Source of the DNA: a virus
Virus record (IMG/VR): IMGVR_UViG_3300022920_000255
Location: 1-58,380 of that record
Strand: one strand, 5' to 3'
DNA length: 58,380 nt
This document shows positions 8,191 through 18,200 of the stretch, piece after piece (position 1 is the stretch's first letter; the number at the start of each line of letters is the position of its first letter). Both the position numbers and the translations under genes were made by a program. The notes beneath the pieces are model-generated. The model saw only the letters and a list, made by a program, of their open reading frames with translations. It did no database searches and was not told where the DNA came from.

Positions 8191-8518
8191 TGCGTGTTCG
8201 GCAACTCCAGAAAAAATCGAATACACTCCAACTCCAATTGACAGACCAACATTAATTCTCCCGCCAACGCAAATATTAGATTTGAAAAAAGTTGACTGGG
8301 TTATCATTACTCCTGAAAATTCAACCGAAGAGCTAGAAAAATTAATAGCTACTGAGCAACCCGTGTCTTTGTTTTCATTAGATGCAGATGGTTACACAGC
8401 GTTGAGTATTAACATGGCACAGTTGTTAGAATTAATTTCACAGCAAAAAGCAGTCATTGTTGCATATGAAGATTATTATAATAATGCAGAAGAGCAATTT
8501 GACGCAGTTGAAGAATGA
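8123..8518 (+). CDS. Outer-membrane lipoprotein spanin subunit (o-spanin)
   Basis: A 131-residue lipoprotein. A hydrophobic signal (residues 10-24) ends in the lipobox GLSAC with acylated C25, followed by a Pro-rich stretch (PTPIDRPTLILPPTQ) typical of o-spanins. AGAGGAAG lies upstream of the start. It overlaps the i-spanin gene by 68 bases. It is longer than classical Rz1; the extra C-terminal helical part (about 75-131) is unassigned. Confidence 0.72.
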   Translation: MPHYLQKSTANVLTLLTLTIGLSACSATPEKIEYTPTPIDRPTLILPPTQILDLKKVDWVIITPENSTEELEKLIATEQPVSLFSLDADGYTALSINMAQLLELISQQKAVIVAYEDYYNNAEEQFDAVEE

Positions 8519-8892
8519 ATCCGTACACTGTCCTGGGAATCAATAAATATAGTAGTAAGGAAGAAATACGGTTAGCGTATAAACGTCTTATGAAAAAGCA
8601 TCACCCTGATAGCGGAGACGGAAATACACAAAAACTAAATGAAGCTAAGTCTGCTTATACACAACTAAAAGATAAATCTATAAGGACTGCCTTGACAGTG
8701 GACATAGTTGTCCCTATAACACAAGCAGAATTAGCTTCATGTTTAGGACAAACAAAAACATTTGAAATACACGATGTGTTCTTTGAAGTTATTGTACCAT
8801 ACGAAACTAGAATGGGTGATACAATTATAGTGAAGAATATTCTTCCAGATACGATACTAAAGATTAAGTTTAAGGAAAAACATGAGCAATAA
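8515..8892 (+). CDS. Short J-domain (DnaJ-type) protein
   Basis: A 125-residue protein with an N-terminal J domain (residues 1-57: NPYTVLGINKYSSKEEIRLAY, then HHPDSGDG with the HPD motif intact), then a short beta-rich C-terminal part resembling one substrate-binding subdomain of DnaJ (VPITQAEL, VIVPYETRMGDTIIVKN). It has no zinc domain. The start shares ATGA with the spanin stop, and the end overlaps clpA by 11 bases, linking it to the unfoldase. It should activate host DnaK and may feed substrates to the ClpA product. Confidence 0.8.
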   Translation: MNPYTVLGINKYSSKEEIRLAYKRLMKKHHPDSGDGNTQKLNEAKSAYTQLKDKSIRTALTVDIVVPITQAELASCLGQTKTFEIHDVFFEVIVPYETRMGDTIIVKNILPDTILKIKFKEKHEQ

Positions 8893-11110
8893 TCAACCAG
8901 ATAGAGTTAATCTCTCACTTGAACGTGCTGTACAAAAAGCAACCGAATTATCACATGAATATGTGACTCTCGAACATTTGCTCTACGCAATAATTGAAGA
9001 ACGTGATGTATTAGAATTATTATCTAAGATGGAAGTAAATCTTCCTGAGGTTCTAATTGAACTTGAAGAATACCTAAGTGAACGTGATGATATTACAGTT
9101 CATGGTTCAGGCTTAGCACCGAGACAAACACTTTCAATTGACCGTGTATTCAATCGTGCTGTAACACAAGTTATTTTCAGTGGTCGTTCAAAATTGCATT
9201 GTCAGGATATACTTGTTTCTCTACTAAGTGAAACTAGTTCTATGGCATATCATATTCTACGTAAGAATGGCGGCAATCGCAGTAAAGCAGTTGAGATTAT
9301 TCAACGAGATTTCTATAAGCAATCCGGTACTGGAAGTCAAGTAGCACAAGGACAAGGAACAAGTGAGAAAGTTAAGTTTGAAGACTTTTGTGAAAACTTA
9401 AACAAATCTGCGGCTGAAGGAAAGATTGATCCTGTTATTGGACGTACAAATGAACTAGTCGAATTGACAGAAGTTCTAGCAAGACGTAAGAAGAACAATG
9501 TAATCATTGTTGGTGAGCCGGGCGTAGGTAAAACTGCTATCGCTGAAGGACTTGCACTTAATATTATCAATGACGAATGTCCAGATATTCTTAAAGGTAA
9601 GATTGTATATTCACTAGACGTTACATCACTTGTTGCTGGTACAAAGTATCGTGGTGAGTTTGAAGAACGTGCTAAAGAAATCTTTGGTCAGCTTGAAAAG
9701 AAAGATGATGTAATTCTATTCATCGATGAAATTCACATGATTATGGGTGCTGGTTCAGCAGGTGGTTCAAACATTGACATCGCTAACTTGTTGAAGCCAC
9801 TACTTGCTGGCGGCAAGCTACTAGTCATTGGTGCGACAACAAGTGAAGAATACAGAGAAAACTTTGAAAAAGACCGTGCGTTACAACGCCGCTTCCAGAA
9901 AGTTGTTGTTGAACAGCCAAGCAAAGAAGACACAAAGCTAATTGTCAAAGGCCTAAAGAAGTACTATGAAGAATTTCACGGACTTGAGTATGATGAAGAT
10001 GCAATGGACCTTGCAGTTGATTTAGCAGAACGTTACATGCATGGTAAATATAATCCAGATAGAGCAATCGATGTTATTGATGTGGCTGGCGCTCGTAACA
10101 AACTACACAAGATCGAAGGTAAGATTGGTCGTAATGCTATCGAAGCCGCAGTATCAAAAATTACACGTATCCCGATGGATATGATTGACGCAAAAGAGAA
10201 TGCTAATTTCTCAAGTCTAGAAACAAATATTAAGTCTAAGTTGTTTGGACAAGACAAAGCAGTTGGCGCACTAGTAGAATCTATTCTAGTAGCAAAGTCA
10301 GGTATGCGACCGACTAACAAACCAATCGGTTCATTCTTGTTCGTAGGACCAACTGGTACTGGTAAGACAGAACTATGTCGCCAGCTTGCGGCAAACTTAG
10401 ACGTAACACTAAGAAAATATGATATGTCCGAATACATGGAATCTCACTCAGTATCGAAACTGATTGGTGCCCCTCCAGGTTATGTAGGACATGCAGAAGG
10501 CGGCGCGGGCGCAGGCAAGTTAATCAATGATGTAGAAGAAACACCTAATTGTATTGTTCTACTTGATGAAGTCGAAAAGGCTCACCCAAGCGTAATGAAC
10601 CTCTTACTTCAAGTTATGGACGATGGTCGATTGACTAGTTCAACTGGTAAAACAGCAGACTTTAGTAATGTAATTCTTGTAATGACATCTAACTTGGGTG
10701 CCGCTCAAAAATCAAAACGTGCTATCGGGTTCAGTAATGACCACGATGATGCGTCAATGCAGGCAGTTAATAAGTTCTTCTCTCCTGAGTTTAGAAATAG
10801 ACTTGATGCAATGGTAGAATTTGTTGCACTACAGCGTGAACATATCGATATGATTGTTGACAAATCTATCAACGAACTTAACGAAATGCTGGCAGATAAG
10901 AATGTACGCATTGAGTTATCTCCAGAAGCAAAAGTTTGGATGCGTGAAAAGGGTTACATCCCAGATATGGGTGCGCGACCTCTACAACGTGTTATCAATG
11001 ATAATATCAAGAAGCCACTATCAAAAGAGATTTTGTTTGGTGCATTGATTGATGGTGGAATCGCACGTGTTGAAATAGTTGACGATGCCGTGACTTTCTC
11101 ATATGTCTAA
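8882..11110 (+). CDS. clpA: ClpA-type AAA+ unfoldase
   Basis: A 742-residue two-ring Clp/Hsp100 ATPase of ClpA layout: N-domain (1-150), D1 with GEPGVGKTAIAEG (about 210) and LFIDEIHMIMGAG, D2 with GPTGTGKTELCRQL (about 490) and VLLDEVEKAHP. There is no ClpB-type middle coiled coil, and the length matches E. coli ClpA (758). An IGF tripeptide at about 615-617, where ClpA has its ClpP-docking IGL loop, suggests that it docks on host ClpP. It may redirect host proteolysis during infection. Confidence 0.9.
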   Translation: MSNNQPDRVNLSLERAVQKATELSHEYVTLEHLLYAIIEERDVLELLSKMEVNLPEVLIELEEYLSERDDITVHGSGLAPRQTLSIDRVFNRAVTQVIFSGRSKLHCQDILVSLLSETSSMAYHILRKNGGNRSKAVEIIQRDFYKQSGTGSQVAQGQGTSEKVKFEDFCENLNKSAAEGKIDPVIGRTNELVELTEVLARRKKNNVIIVGEPGVGKTAIAEGLALNIINDECPDILKGKIVYSLDVTSLVAGTKYRGEFEERAKEIFGQLEKKDDVILFIDEIHMIMGAGSAGGSNIDIANLLKPLLAGGKLLVIGATTSEEYRENFEKDRALQRRFQKVVVEQPSKEDTKLIVKGLKKYYEEFHGLEYDEDAMDLAVDLAERYMHGKYNPDRAIDVIDVAGARNKLHKIEGKIGRNAIEAAVSKITRIPMDMIDAKENANFSSLETNIKSKLFGQDKAVGALVESILVAKSGMRPTNKPIGSFLFVGPTGTGKTELCRQLAANLDVTLRKYDMSEYMESHSVSKLIGAPPGYVGHAEGGAGAGKLINDVEETPNCIVLLDEVEKAHPSVMNLLLQVMDDGRLTSSTGKTADFSNVILVMTSNLGAAQKSKRAIGFSNDHDDASMQAVNKFFSPEFRNRLDAMVEFVALQREHIDMIVDKSINELNEMLADKNVRIELSPEAKVWMREKGYIPDMGARPLQRVINDNIKKPLSKEILFGALIDGGIARVEIVDDAVTFSYV

Positions 11111-11825
11111 TATTCCGCTAATCAAGTCATCAAAACTGTATTACGGAGAGTATTCGCATAAAATCTCATACAAGAGATTATATGGGTTTCCAAATCAATC
11201 TGTTCTAAAAAGTTACAACTTTAATCTAGTAATAAGTAGTGACAGTTATGGTTGGTGGGGAGACCTACCAGAAGACGATGAAGAAAAGCAACGCAGAACA
11301 AATTGTGTACAATTTCTTAAAGGCGTCGGCAATGTAAAGTTTATGAATAGCAATTGTACCCATGTATATTTCAAATCAGAAAAAGACTTTGATAAAGCAA
11401 CTAAACGATATACTGAACTTCAACTAGAACATCATGTTCCAGTTATTGACAATCTTGTAGAAGTTATCAATGGCTTCGAAGCTAATATTGATTTAAAAAA
11501 GAATTTATATCATAAAAATTATCGATACAAAGTTAATATACGTTTCAATAAACATTTAGAAGAAAAGCTAGGTCCTTCATTATACGACATGTACGCTGAT
11601 AATTCTAACTATCGTCTTAATCCTAATATGAAACGATTTGATCCTACCCATGATGGTACAAGAACATCTTTTTCTGGTTATACCTACACATTTAGACATT
11701 CTATATATAATACCTATGCAATTTATTGCAGAGAAAAGATTGACATGGAGATGTTAACCTTTGTCGCAGGAGAGAATATCTCTAAAATCACTAAGGCAGT
11801 ACTCATTGACGAATTAGATAAATAA
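11103..11825 (+). CDS. Hypothetical protein after clpA
   Basis: A 240-residue soluble protein not recognised. It is Tyr/Asn-rich and contains SYGWWGDLPEDDEEKQRR and a His/Tyr-rich C-terminal part (YTFRHSIYNTYAIYCREK). No membrane segment or nucleotide-binding motif is seen. It overlaps the clpA stop by 8 bases and so is the last gene of that operon. Its stop codon lies inside the next late promoter octamer. Confidence 0.55.
   Translation: MSNIPLIKSSKLYYGEYSHKISYKRLYGFPNQSVLKSYNFNLVISSDSYGWWGDLPEDDEEKQRRTNCVQFLKGVGNVKFMNSNCTHVYFKSEKDFDKATKRYTELQLEHHVPVIDNLVEVINGFEANIDLKKNLYHKNYRYKVNIRFNKHLEEKLGPSLYDMYADNSNYRLNPNMKRFDPTHDGTRTSFSGYTYTFRHSIYNTYAIYCREKIDMEMLTFVAGENISKITKAVLIDELDK
11817..11824 (+). 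promoter_or_regulatory. Late-type promoter GATAAATA
   Basis: Octamer overlapping the end of the preceding gene, about 50 bases before the small gene at 11872. It opens the fibre operon. Confidence 0.6.
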
Positions 11826-11871
11826 GTATGAAGTTATACTATTAAACTACAAGTTAATGAGGACTAGTAAA

Positions 11872-12042
11872 ATGGCGAAAATCAAAGAAGAAATTCTAAT
11901 CATCAGAGTTTCAACAATCACAAAAAATGGCGAAGACAAAGAGAATCTTCTTAACGGCGAAATCTCTGCAACAATCGAACAGGTTGTAGCAGAATTGATT
12001 GGTGATGCCGCGGTAGTAGAAGTCGAAGCAGCAACAGAATAA
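11872..12042 (+). CDS. Small acidic protein, start of the fibre operon
   Basis: A 56-residue protein beginning MAKIKEEILIIRVSTI and rich in Glu and Val. GAGG upstream favours this ATG over the in-frame one at 11857. It sits 10 bases before the next structural gene. No function is recognised; a small virion or fibre-assembly protein is possible. Confidence 0.55.
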   Translation: MAKIKEEILIIRVSTITKNGEDKENLLNGEISATIEQVVAELIGDAAVVEVEAATE

Positions 12043-12052
12043 GGAATTTAGA

Positions 12053-12421
12053 ATGGCTCGTAAAACAACAACGCTTATGCCAAACAGTGGCACGAACTTG
12101 AATGTGACTGGCGATGCAGTACCGGGTGATAGTTATTATGGCTACACAGATGGTATTCATACTGTTGCAGTATACGGCCAAAACCTTACTGGAAGAATTA
12201 AAATTCAAGGAACACTGGCAACTCAACCAACAGATGATGATTGGTTCGATATTCTGTTAGCTGGTCTTCCTTACAAAGATTATTCAAACTATACTGGTGT
12301 TGAAGGTTTTACGTTTACAGCAAATCTAGTATTTCTACGTGCAATTCTTGATAGAGATGCGCTAGGAATTACAGACGTATCGACTGCCGGCTGGGTAGAA
12401 AAAATATATTTGAATTACTAA
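12053..12421 (+). CDS. Small structural-type protein
   Basis: A 122-residue beta-rich protein (IHTVAVYGQNLTGRIKIQGT, aromatic C-terminus ending WVEKIYLNY). The position directly before the large collagen-like fibre gene suggests a virion component, perhaps a fibre-attachment piece. I do not recognise the family. Confidence 0.5.
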   Translation: MARKTTTLMPNSGTNLNVTGDAVPGDSYYGYTDGIHTVAVYGQNLTGRIKIQGTLATQPTDDDWFDILLAGLPYKDYSNYTGVEGFTFTANLVFLRAILDRDALGITDVSTAGWVEKIYLNY

Positions 12422-12433
12422 AGGGACAAGAGA

Positions 12434-15400
12434 ATGAGTATTAATGCGCAACCATTTAACCCTACGTTTAAACTAATTGGCAACCTGCAAGAAGACCAGG
12501 TTCTAGTTTATGACGTTAGCGAAAATGCTTTTGTAAATGCAGCTGGTAATGGATCTGGCGGAGCATCTAACATACTAGACAATGTGTTAAACACAGGTAC
12601 TGGATTACAATTAGCAGAAATTACAGGATCAGCGATAGAAATGAAATCTATCATTGCTGGTGACAATGTTACAATCACTGATAACGGAGCGGCGCTTGTT
12701 TTTAGCGCAAGTTTCGAAGAAAGTATTCAGAGTGGTACTAACTTAGGTGTAGGCAATGGCATCTACGCTAATGTAGACGGTGCAACAAATCAATTACAGT
12801 TTAAATCCATCAGAGTAATGGGTGACTTGCAACTTGCAGATGATGGTCAAACAATCACTATCACTTATGTAGGTTCAGGCGGCAATGGTGATATAGATTT
12901 ATCAAACTATTACACAAAAGCAGAGACATTATCAGAAGAAGAAACAAATGCAAAATACTTGAGACTAGATGCGCATTCTCTACCGACTCAAGACAACATG
13001 TGGGACATTGGTTCAGCAGGCAAACGTTTTAATGATATCTATGCAGAAACACTACAAGGTACAGCGGTACTAGCAGAAAATCTTACAATCACAGGTAATG
13101 ACGGTGACGTTCTAACATACAGCGGCGGGCGTTGGGTAGCAGGTCAAGTAACATCAGAAGGTACTACGGCTACTCCAAATCTCTCATTAAATGGAAATCA
13201 ACTTACTATCGCTGGTGGCAACACAATCACTCTTCCCGTTTATCAGGATACTGATAACTTTGTAAGACTAGATGGCGACTCATTACCAACTCAAAACAAT
13301 GTGTTTGATATTGGTTCCGCAGAGTTCCGCTTTAATGATGTATATGGTGAAACATTCCAAGGTACAGCAGTTCTAGCAGATAACCTAACAGTAGCAGGCA
13401 CAGCAGGACAAGTTCTAACATATAATGGAAGTGCATGGGTTGCAGCTGATCCAACAGGTGCAGGCGGTGGAGACAATAATGGAGTCCCACAAACATTAGA
13501 ATTAAATGGCACTACAATTGCAATATCTGGCGGTAATTCTGTAGACTTATCAAGTTTAGTTACAGGTGGCGCTCAAGGTCCAGCAGGACAAGATGGCGCT
13601 GATGGCGCTCAAGGTCCAGCAGGACAGGACGGTGCTCCAGGCGTTGCGGGACAAGATGGCGCTGATGGCGCTCAAGGTATTCAAGGTGAAGTAGGCCCAG
13701 CAGGTGCAGATGGAGCAACAGGCCCAGCAGGCCCAGCAGGTGCAGATGGAGCGCAAGGCGCGCAAGGACCACAAGGACCACAAGGACTTACAGGTGATAC
13801 TGGTCCAATAGGTCCAGTTGGACCTGCCGGAACAACAGATTATAACGAACTTACTAACAAGCCAACAATTCCATCACTTGATGGTCTAGCAACACAGACA
13901 TGGGTTATCGATCAAGGCTTCTTGACAACAGATAATGACAATCAAGGTCTTGTTTTAACAGGTTCAACGCTAACAATTACAGGTAGTACTACAAGTATTG
14001 ACCTGTCAACAATTATTCCGGCACCGTTCTCTGGTTCATATGATGACTTAACAGACCAGCCAACAATCCCTACAATCCCTACAAATATTTCTGACTTTAC
14101 AAACGATGCAGGCTATATTACATCAGCCGCAGTATTCTCGGGATCTTATAATGATCTAACTGACACTCCTACGGTACCAGTAAATCTAAGTGACTTAACT
14201 AACGTATCAAGCAACACTCCAGCAGACGGTCAGCACTTAGTATTTGACGGTGCGACTAATCAGTGGAAGCCAAGTGCAGCTTCAGAAGGTAGCGACAATG
14301 GTTATGGTGATGCAGACGCACGTAACGCAATAACAAGTGGTTTAGGTTTAGCATATAATTCATCAACTGGTACAATGGCCCTTAATGCATCACTATCTAA
14401 TTTACTAGATGTTGATACAACTGGTATTACAAACGGTCAAGTTATTAAATGGAATGGCACACAGTTCGTCCCAGGCGATGATACAGTATTAATATCTACT
14501 GACCAATTAGCTGAAGGTTCAACTAATCTGTGGTATTCAGATGCAAGAGTCGATAATGTCATCAATCAAAAAACTACGACAGATATAGCAGAAGGTGTAA
14601 ATCTTTACTTTACTTCTGGCAGAGTTAATGATATACTAGATTCTAATATCATTGCAGGAACAGGTATCAATATTGTTACTGGAAATGACAATGTTAAAAC
14701 AATCTCAGCTACAGTTTCAAGTTTAGACTTTAGTAATATTACAAATACGCCGACAACTCTAGCAGGTTACGGCATTACAGATAATGTTCAGGGACCGCAG
14801 GGTGAAACAGGTGATACTGGCCCAAGTGGCCCAGCAGGTGCACAAGGTATTCAAGGACCGGTAGGCCCTAAAGGAGATACTGGTGATACTGGTTCAGCAG
14901 GCCCGATTGGCGCAACTGGTACTCAAGGCCCACAAGGGCTTAAAGGTGATACTGGTGATGCGGGAGCAGATAGTACAGTCCCAGGTCCGCAAGGCCCACA
15001 AGGCTTGCAAGGACTTAAAGGCGACACTGGCGATCAAGGTCCTGCGGGCCCAGCTGGTGCAGATAGCACAGTTGCAGGCCCTCAAGGTCCAGCTGGTGCT
15101 GATGGGGCGCAGGGTCCACAAGGGCTTAAAGGAGATACTGGTGATACTGGTCCTCAAGGTCCAGCGGGACAAGATGGTGCAAGTGGAACAACAGATTACA
15201 ACGCACTAACTAACAAGCCAACAATCCCTTCAGATGTTAATGACTTAACAGATGCAGACGGTCTATTAGGTGGCGGTGGCTCATCAATCACTTCAATTAA
15301 CGAATTGAACGATGTAAACACAGCAGGTATTCAAACCGGTCAGTTCTTATCATGGGATGGAACACGTTTCGTAGCAACAGCACAAAGTGGTGCAGACTTA

Positions 15401-15907
15401 TCACTAGAAACTCTATCAGAGTTAGGTGATGTTGCAACAGACACGCCAAACTCAGGCGATGCTCTTGTGTGGAATGGGGCATCATGGGCTCCGCAAGCAG
15501 TATCATCTGGTTCAGGTGGTAGTGGTACAACAGCAGAATACTTCAAGTTGAACTATTCAACATCGGGTGCGCTTGAAAGCATCACCAATACAACAAGTGG
15601 CGTTTCAGCAACTATTGTTTCAACAACAGGTGGAGACGTTGAAGTGACATTCAGTGGTTATACATTCCCTCCAGCAGGTGTTCTAATCTATGGTTACTCA
15701 AGAGCTACTAACGAATATAACATGACTCCACTAAACAAAGATATTACAACACGTAAAATCGCGGGAGGTGGTTCAGCAGGTTCTCCAACAGCATTCGGTG
15801 CTATGGGTTCTCTGACACTTACATTAAAACTACGTGAAGCAGAATCAGGCGCATCACGCTCTTTCGGTACACCAACCCATGCGTGGGTTATGTTCACAAT
15901 GATCTAA
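12434..15907 (+). CDS. Large tail fibre with collagen-like repeats
   Basis: A 1157-residue fibre protein. Two collagen-like Gly-X-Y blocks (about residues 378-466 and 786-916) should form triple helices. Between them lie fibre repeats of the [11 protein letters not shown] type (four copies), and near 180 and 280 two copies of a DIGSAxxRFNDVYxETxQGTAVL unit. The last 120 residues form a separate beta domain, probably the trimerisation or tip domain. It sits in one late operon with its neighbours. The host receptor is unknown. Confidence 0.85.
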   Translation: MSINAQPFNPTFKLIGNLQEDQVLVYDVSENAFVNAAGNGSGGASNILDNVLNTGTGLQLAEITGSAIEMKSIIAGDNVTITDNGAALVFSASFEESIQSGTNLGVGNGIYANVDGATNQLQFKSIRVMGDLQLADDGQTITITYVGSGGNGDIDLSNYYTKAETLSEEETNAKYLRLDAHSLPTQDNMWDIGSAGKRFNDIYAETLQGTAVLAENLTITGNDGDVLTYSGGRWVAGQVTSEGTTATPNLSLNGNQLTIAGGNTITLPVYQDTDNFVRLDGDSLPTQNNVFDIGSAEFRFNDVYGETFQGTAVLADNLTVAGTAGQVLTYNGSAWVAADPTGAGGGDNNGVPQTLELNGTTIAISGGNSVDLSSLVTGGAQGPAGQDGADGAQGPAGQDGAPGVAGQDGADGAQGIQGEVGPAGADGATGPAGPAGADGAQGAQGPQGPQGLTGDTGPIGPVGPAGTTDYNELTNKPTIPSLDGLATQTWVIDQGFLTTDNDNQGLVLTGSTLTITGSTTSIDLSTIIPAPFSGSYDDLTDQPTIPTIPTNISDFTNDAGYITSAAVFSGSYNDLTDTPTVPVNLSDLTNVSSNTPADGQHLVFDGATNQWKPSAASEGSDNGYGDADARNAITSGLGLAYNSSTGTMALNASLSNLLDVDTTGITNGQVIKWNGTQFVPGDDTVLISTDQLAEGSTNLWYSDARVDNVINQKTTTDIAEGVNLYFTSGRVNDILDSNIIAGTGINIVTGNDNVKTISATVSSLDFSNITNTPTTLAGYGITDNVQGPQGETGDTGPSGPAGAQGIQGPVGPKGDTGDTGSAGPIGATGTQGPQGLKGDTGDAGADSTVPGPQGPQGLQGLKGDTGDQGPAGPAGADSTVAGPQGPAGADGAQGPQGLKGDTGDTGPQGPAGQDGASGTTDYNALTNKPTIPSDVNDLTDADGLLGGGGSSITSINELNDVNTAGIQTGQFLSWDGTRFVATAQSGADLSLETLSELGDVATDTPNSGDALVWNGASWAPQAVSSGSGGSGTTAEYFKLNYSTSGALESITNTTSGVSATIVSTTGGDVEVTFSGYTFPPAGVLIYGYSRATNEYNMTPLNKDITTRKIAGGGSAGSPTAFGAMGSLTLTLKLREAESGASRSFGTPTHAWVMFTMI

Positions 15908-15922
15908 TAGGAATAACGACAA

Positions 15923-17950
15923 ATGGCTTTCAAGACTAGTGCAATCGATTTAAATGTCCCAGCAAAAGTTCTTCCTTGTACAATTACTAGTGCTACTGCT
16001 TTAGACAGTTGGGCACATGATGATGGCAAGGGTGACCCGTGGTGGAGGGGCGCAAGTAATCCAAAAGCATATCGATGGCAACTTGAAATGACAGTGACAG
16101 CGACAGCACACGGTTCTCATTTGACAAGAACAGATAAGATGTTCAATGGCTACGATGTAGTTGTTGGGGACTTTATCGGTGGCGCGGCAGACGGTAAAGC
16201 TCTACAAATTACAAGTATTGAATCGAAAACAGCATTCACTGTTGTGTGTACAGTGGAAGATATTCTACGTTACAACACATTCAGAAGTGCATCAGGTTCA
16301 GGTATTTTTGCAGTTCCAGGCCAGGGTGTTATCTTTCAGATTAATGAAAACGGTCACCCAATGCTTGATCCACTGCCAACAGGTATCGTATCAAGTGACT
16401 TCTATGCTAACGTAAACTCTCGCTTTCAGTATCTTAATCCACAGCTAAACGTTCTTATGAAACAAGACAGTAATGGGTTTGAAGAGGGCGATGTTATCTG
16501 TTTAAATCCAGATACTGAACTATTCGAACTATCATCACCAGAGAACATTGACAGATTGGTAGGCACAGTCGTACACCCTGGTCCGGGACCGCATCAGTTT
16601 ATGATACGTCCTGCTAACGGCATTATTGATTTTGTGCCGGGTCTTCCAGGTTCTATAGGCGACTTTATCTATCCATCTATCGACTCAACAGGCGATTTAA
16701 CTACAGAAAATACTGGCGTTCCAATCTTTATGCAGTTGACTAATGCAGTTCCAAGTATCATTCGTGGCAATGTAACTGATGGTAATGCCACTGCCGGCGA
16801 TGTAATTGAAATTAATAATGTAGACGTTATGTTTACAACTAGTACATTGGGCGATGTAACAGTTCCCAATGCGGTAACAGATATCAATCAATCTACATCT
16901 CAGCACAAAGTTAGTGCAGAAGCAAGCCCTGCTCCAAATGAAGTTAGTTCTGATATGGGAACATTCGGTTCATCGTATGGTCTAGTTGGTGGATTCCCTC
17001 CGTTTGCGGCAAGTTTCAACGGATCAGTCGTTACCTTCTCAACTACAATTGCAGGACAAGCGGCATACAATCAAAATGTTGCGATTGCAGACGATATGGC
17101 AGTTGACATTAATGCGGCAAACATCCCTAACATTACGGCAAGAGCATTAAATGGAATTCTTACAATCATTCATGGTCTTGGACAAGATATTACAATTGCT
17201 AACACACAGAACGATCCAAGTGGTAACCCGTTTGCTGGTATGAATTCTATCTCAAGTATCAACACAACAAATGTTGGACAAACAGGTTCATATGTACTAC
17301 AGCTTTATCGTCAAGACGGCGGCGAAATCATCATCAAAGATAAGACTGGTTCGCCAACATTTGATTTTGGCTTAACATCAGGCCACAATGGTTCTTATGC
17401 TCTAGGTCTAAACATTGAACAAGGTATACGTAAGGCAGGGACATATGTTGTTCGCAATCTTGCAGAACGTGCTGCCTTACCCAATGTAATGATTGGTGAC
17501 CAAGCATATGTACTAGACACTGGCGAAGGCGAGTGGGGTCTATATCTTTGGGACGAAACAGATTGGACTTTGATTGCAACACAAGATAGTGCGGCGACAG
17601 ATGCAAACTCATTGTCATACACATTCACATGTCCAATTGAAGGTTTCGGAACTGCACAGACGATAATACTAGGAAGAATATCTGATAATTCAAGAATTGT
17701 TAGTGTTCTAGTAGAAGTGCTAGGATCGATGCAAGGATACTCAGGTGGTGTCCCATCACTTGAAGTTGGAACAGCAACAGATCCAGATAGATTTATGAGT
17801 GACTATGAAAATGATTTAGAATCTACAGGCTCATACACAACAACTCCAGACTTCCATTATAGCGGAGAAACAGAGTTAGAAATTAAAGCAAACCTTGAGC
17901 ATTACGATGCAACAGCAGGTGAGATTAAAGTAACAGTATCATACATCTAA
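15923..17950 (+). CDS. Structural/fibre protein, 675 residues
   Basis: A large beta-rich protein after the collagen-like fibre in the same operon (15-base gap). The N-terminal third contains WAHDDGKGDPWWRG and short virion-like beta repeats; the middle has domains like GSVVTFSTTIAG and repeated LTIxHGLGQDITIAN; near residue 500 there is ERAALPNVMIGDQAYVLDTG, a stretch seen in many phage fibre and baseplate proteins. I assign it to the virion, probably a fibre or baseplate-linked part. Confidence 0.65.
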   Translation: MAFKTSAIDLNVPAKVLPCTITSATALDSWAHDDGKGDPWWRGASNPKAYRWQLEMTVTATAHGSHLTRTDKMFNGYDVVVGDFIGGAADGKALQITSIESKTAFTVVCTVEDILRYNTFRSASGSGIFAVPGQGVIFQINENGHPMLDPLPTGIVSSDFYANVNSRFQYLNPQLNVLMKQDSNGFEEGDVICLNPDTELFELSSPENIDRLVGTVVHPGPGPHQFMIRPANGIIDFVPGLPGSIGDFIYPSIDSTGDLTTENTGVPIFMQLTNAVPSIIRGNVTDGNATAGDVIEINNVDVMFTTSTLGDVTVPNAVTDINQSTSQHKVSAEASPAPNEVSSDMGTFGSSYGLVGGFPPFAASFNGSVVTFSTTIAGQAAYNQNVAIADDMAVDINAANIPNITARALNGILTIIHGLGQDITIANTQNDPSGNPFAGMNSISSINTTNVGQTGSYVLQLYRQDGGEIIIKDKTGSPTFDFGLTSGHNGSYALGLNIEQGIRKAGTYVVRNLAERAALPNVMIGDQAYVLDTGEGEWGLYLWDETDWTLIATQDSAATDANSLSYTFTCPIEGFGTAQTIILGRISDNSRIVSVLVEVLGSMQGYSGGVPSLEVGTATDPDRFMSDYENDLESTGSYTTTPDFHYSGETELEIKANLEHYDATAGEIKVTVSYI

Positions 17951-17983
17951 TATATGTATGTATATAACGAAATTTATCCCAGT

Positions 17984-17991
17984 GATAAATA
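17984..17991 (+). promoter_or_regulatory. Late-type promoter GATAAATA
   Basis: Octamer 210 bases before the giant fibre gene, so the transcript has an unusually long leader. Confidence 0.55.
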
Positions 17992-17998
17992 ACTATGT

Positions 17999-18200
17999 AG
18001 GGAGCTTAAACTCTTTACACTTTCATTGTCTGATGTTCTCTTCCAGACGATTTTCATGAAAAACTAAAGGAAAAGCATAATATATGTTTATCTATAACTA
18101 CGGAAATTCTTTTGAAATCTGATTTCTCAGGAGTTGTCGTATTACCTCTATCTCAATTCGTGAGATAGCGGTTTTAACAAGCTATTTTAAGGAGAAATAA
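17999..18200 (+). other. Long structured 5' leader of the giant fibre gene
   Basis: About 200 untranslated bases between the late promoter and the ATG at 18201. It contains a perfect 8-bp hairpin CTATCTCA/TGAGATAG (18148-18155, 18161-18168) 33 bases before the start, and AAGGAGA as ribosome site. No open frame or tRNA is seen. It may stabilise or regulate this mRNA. Confidence 0.45.
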
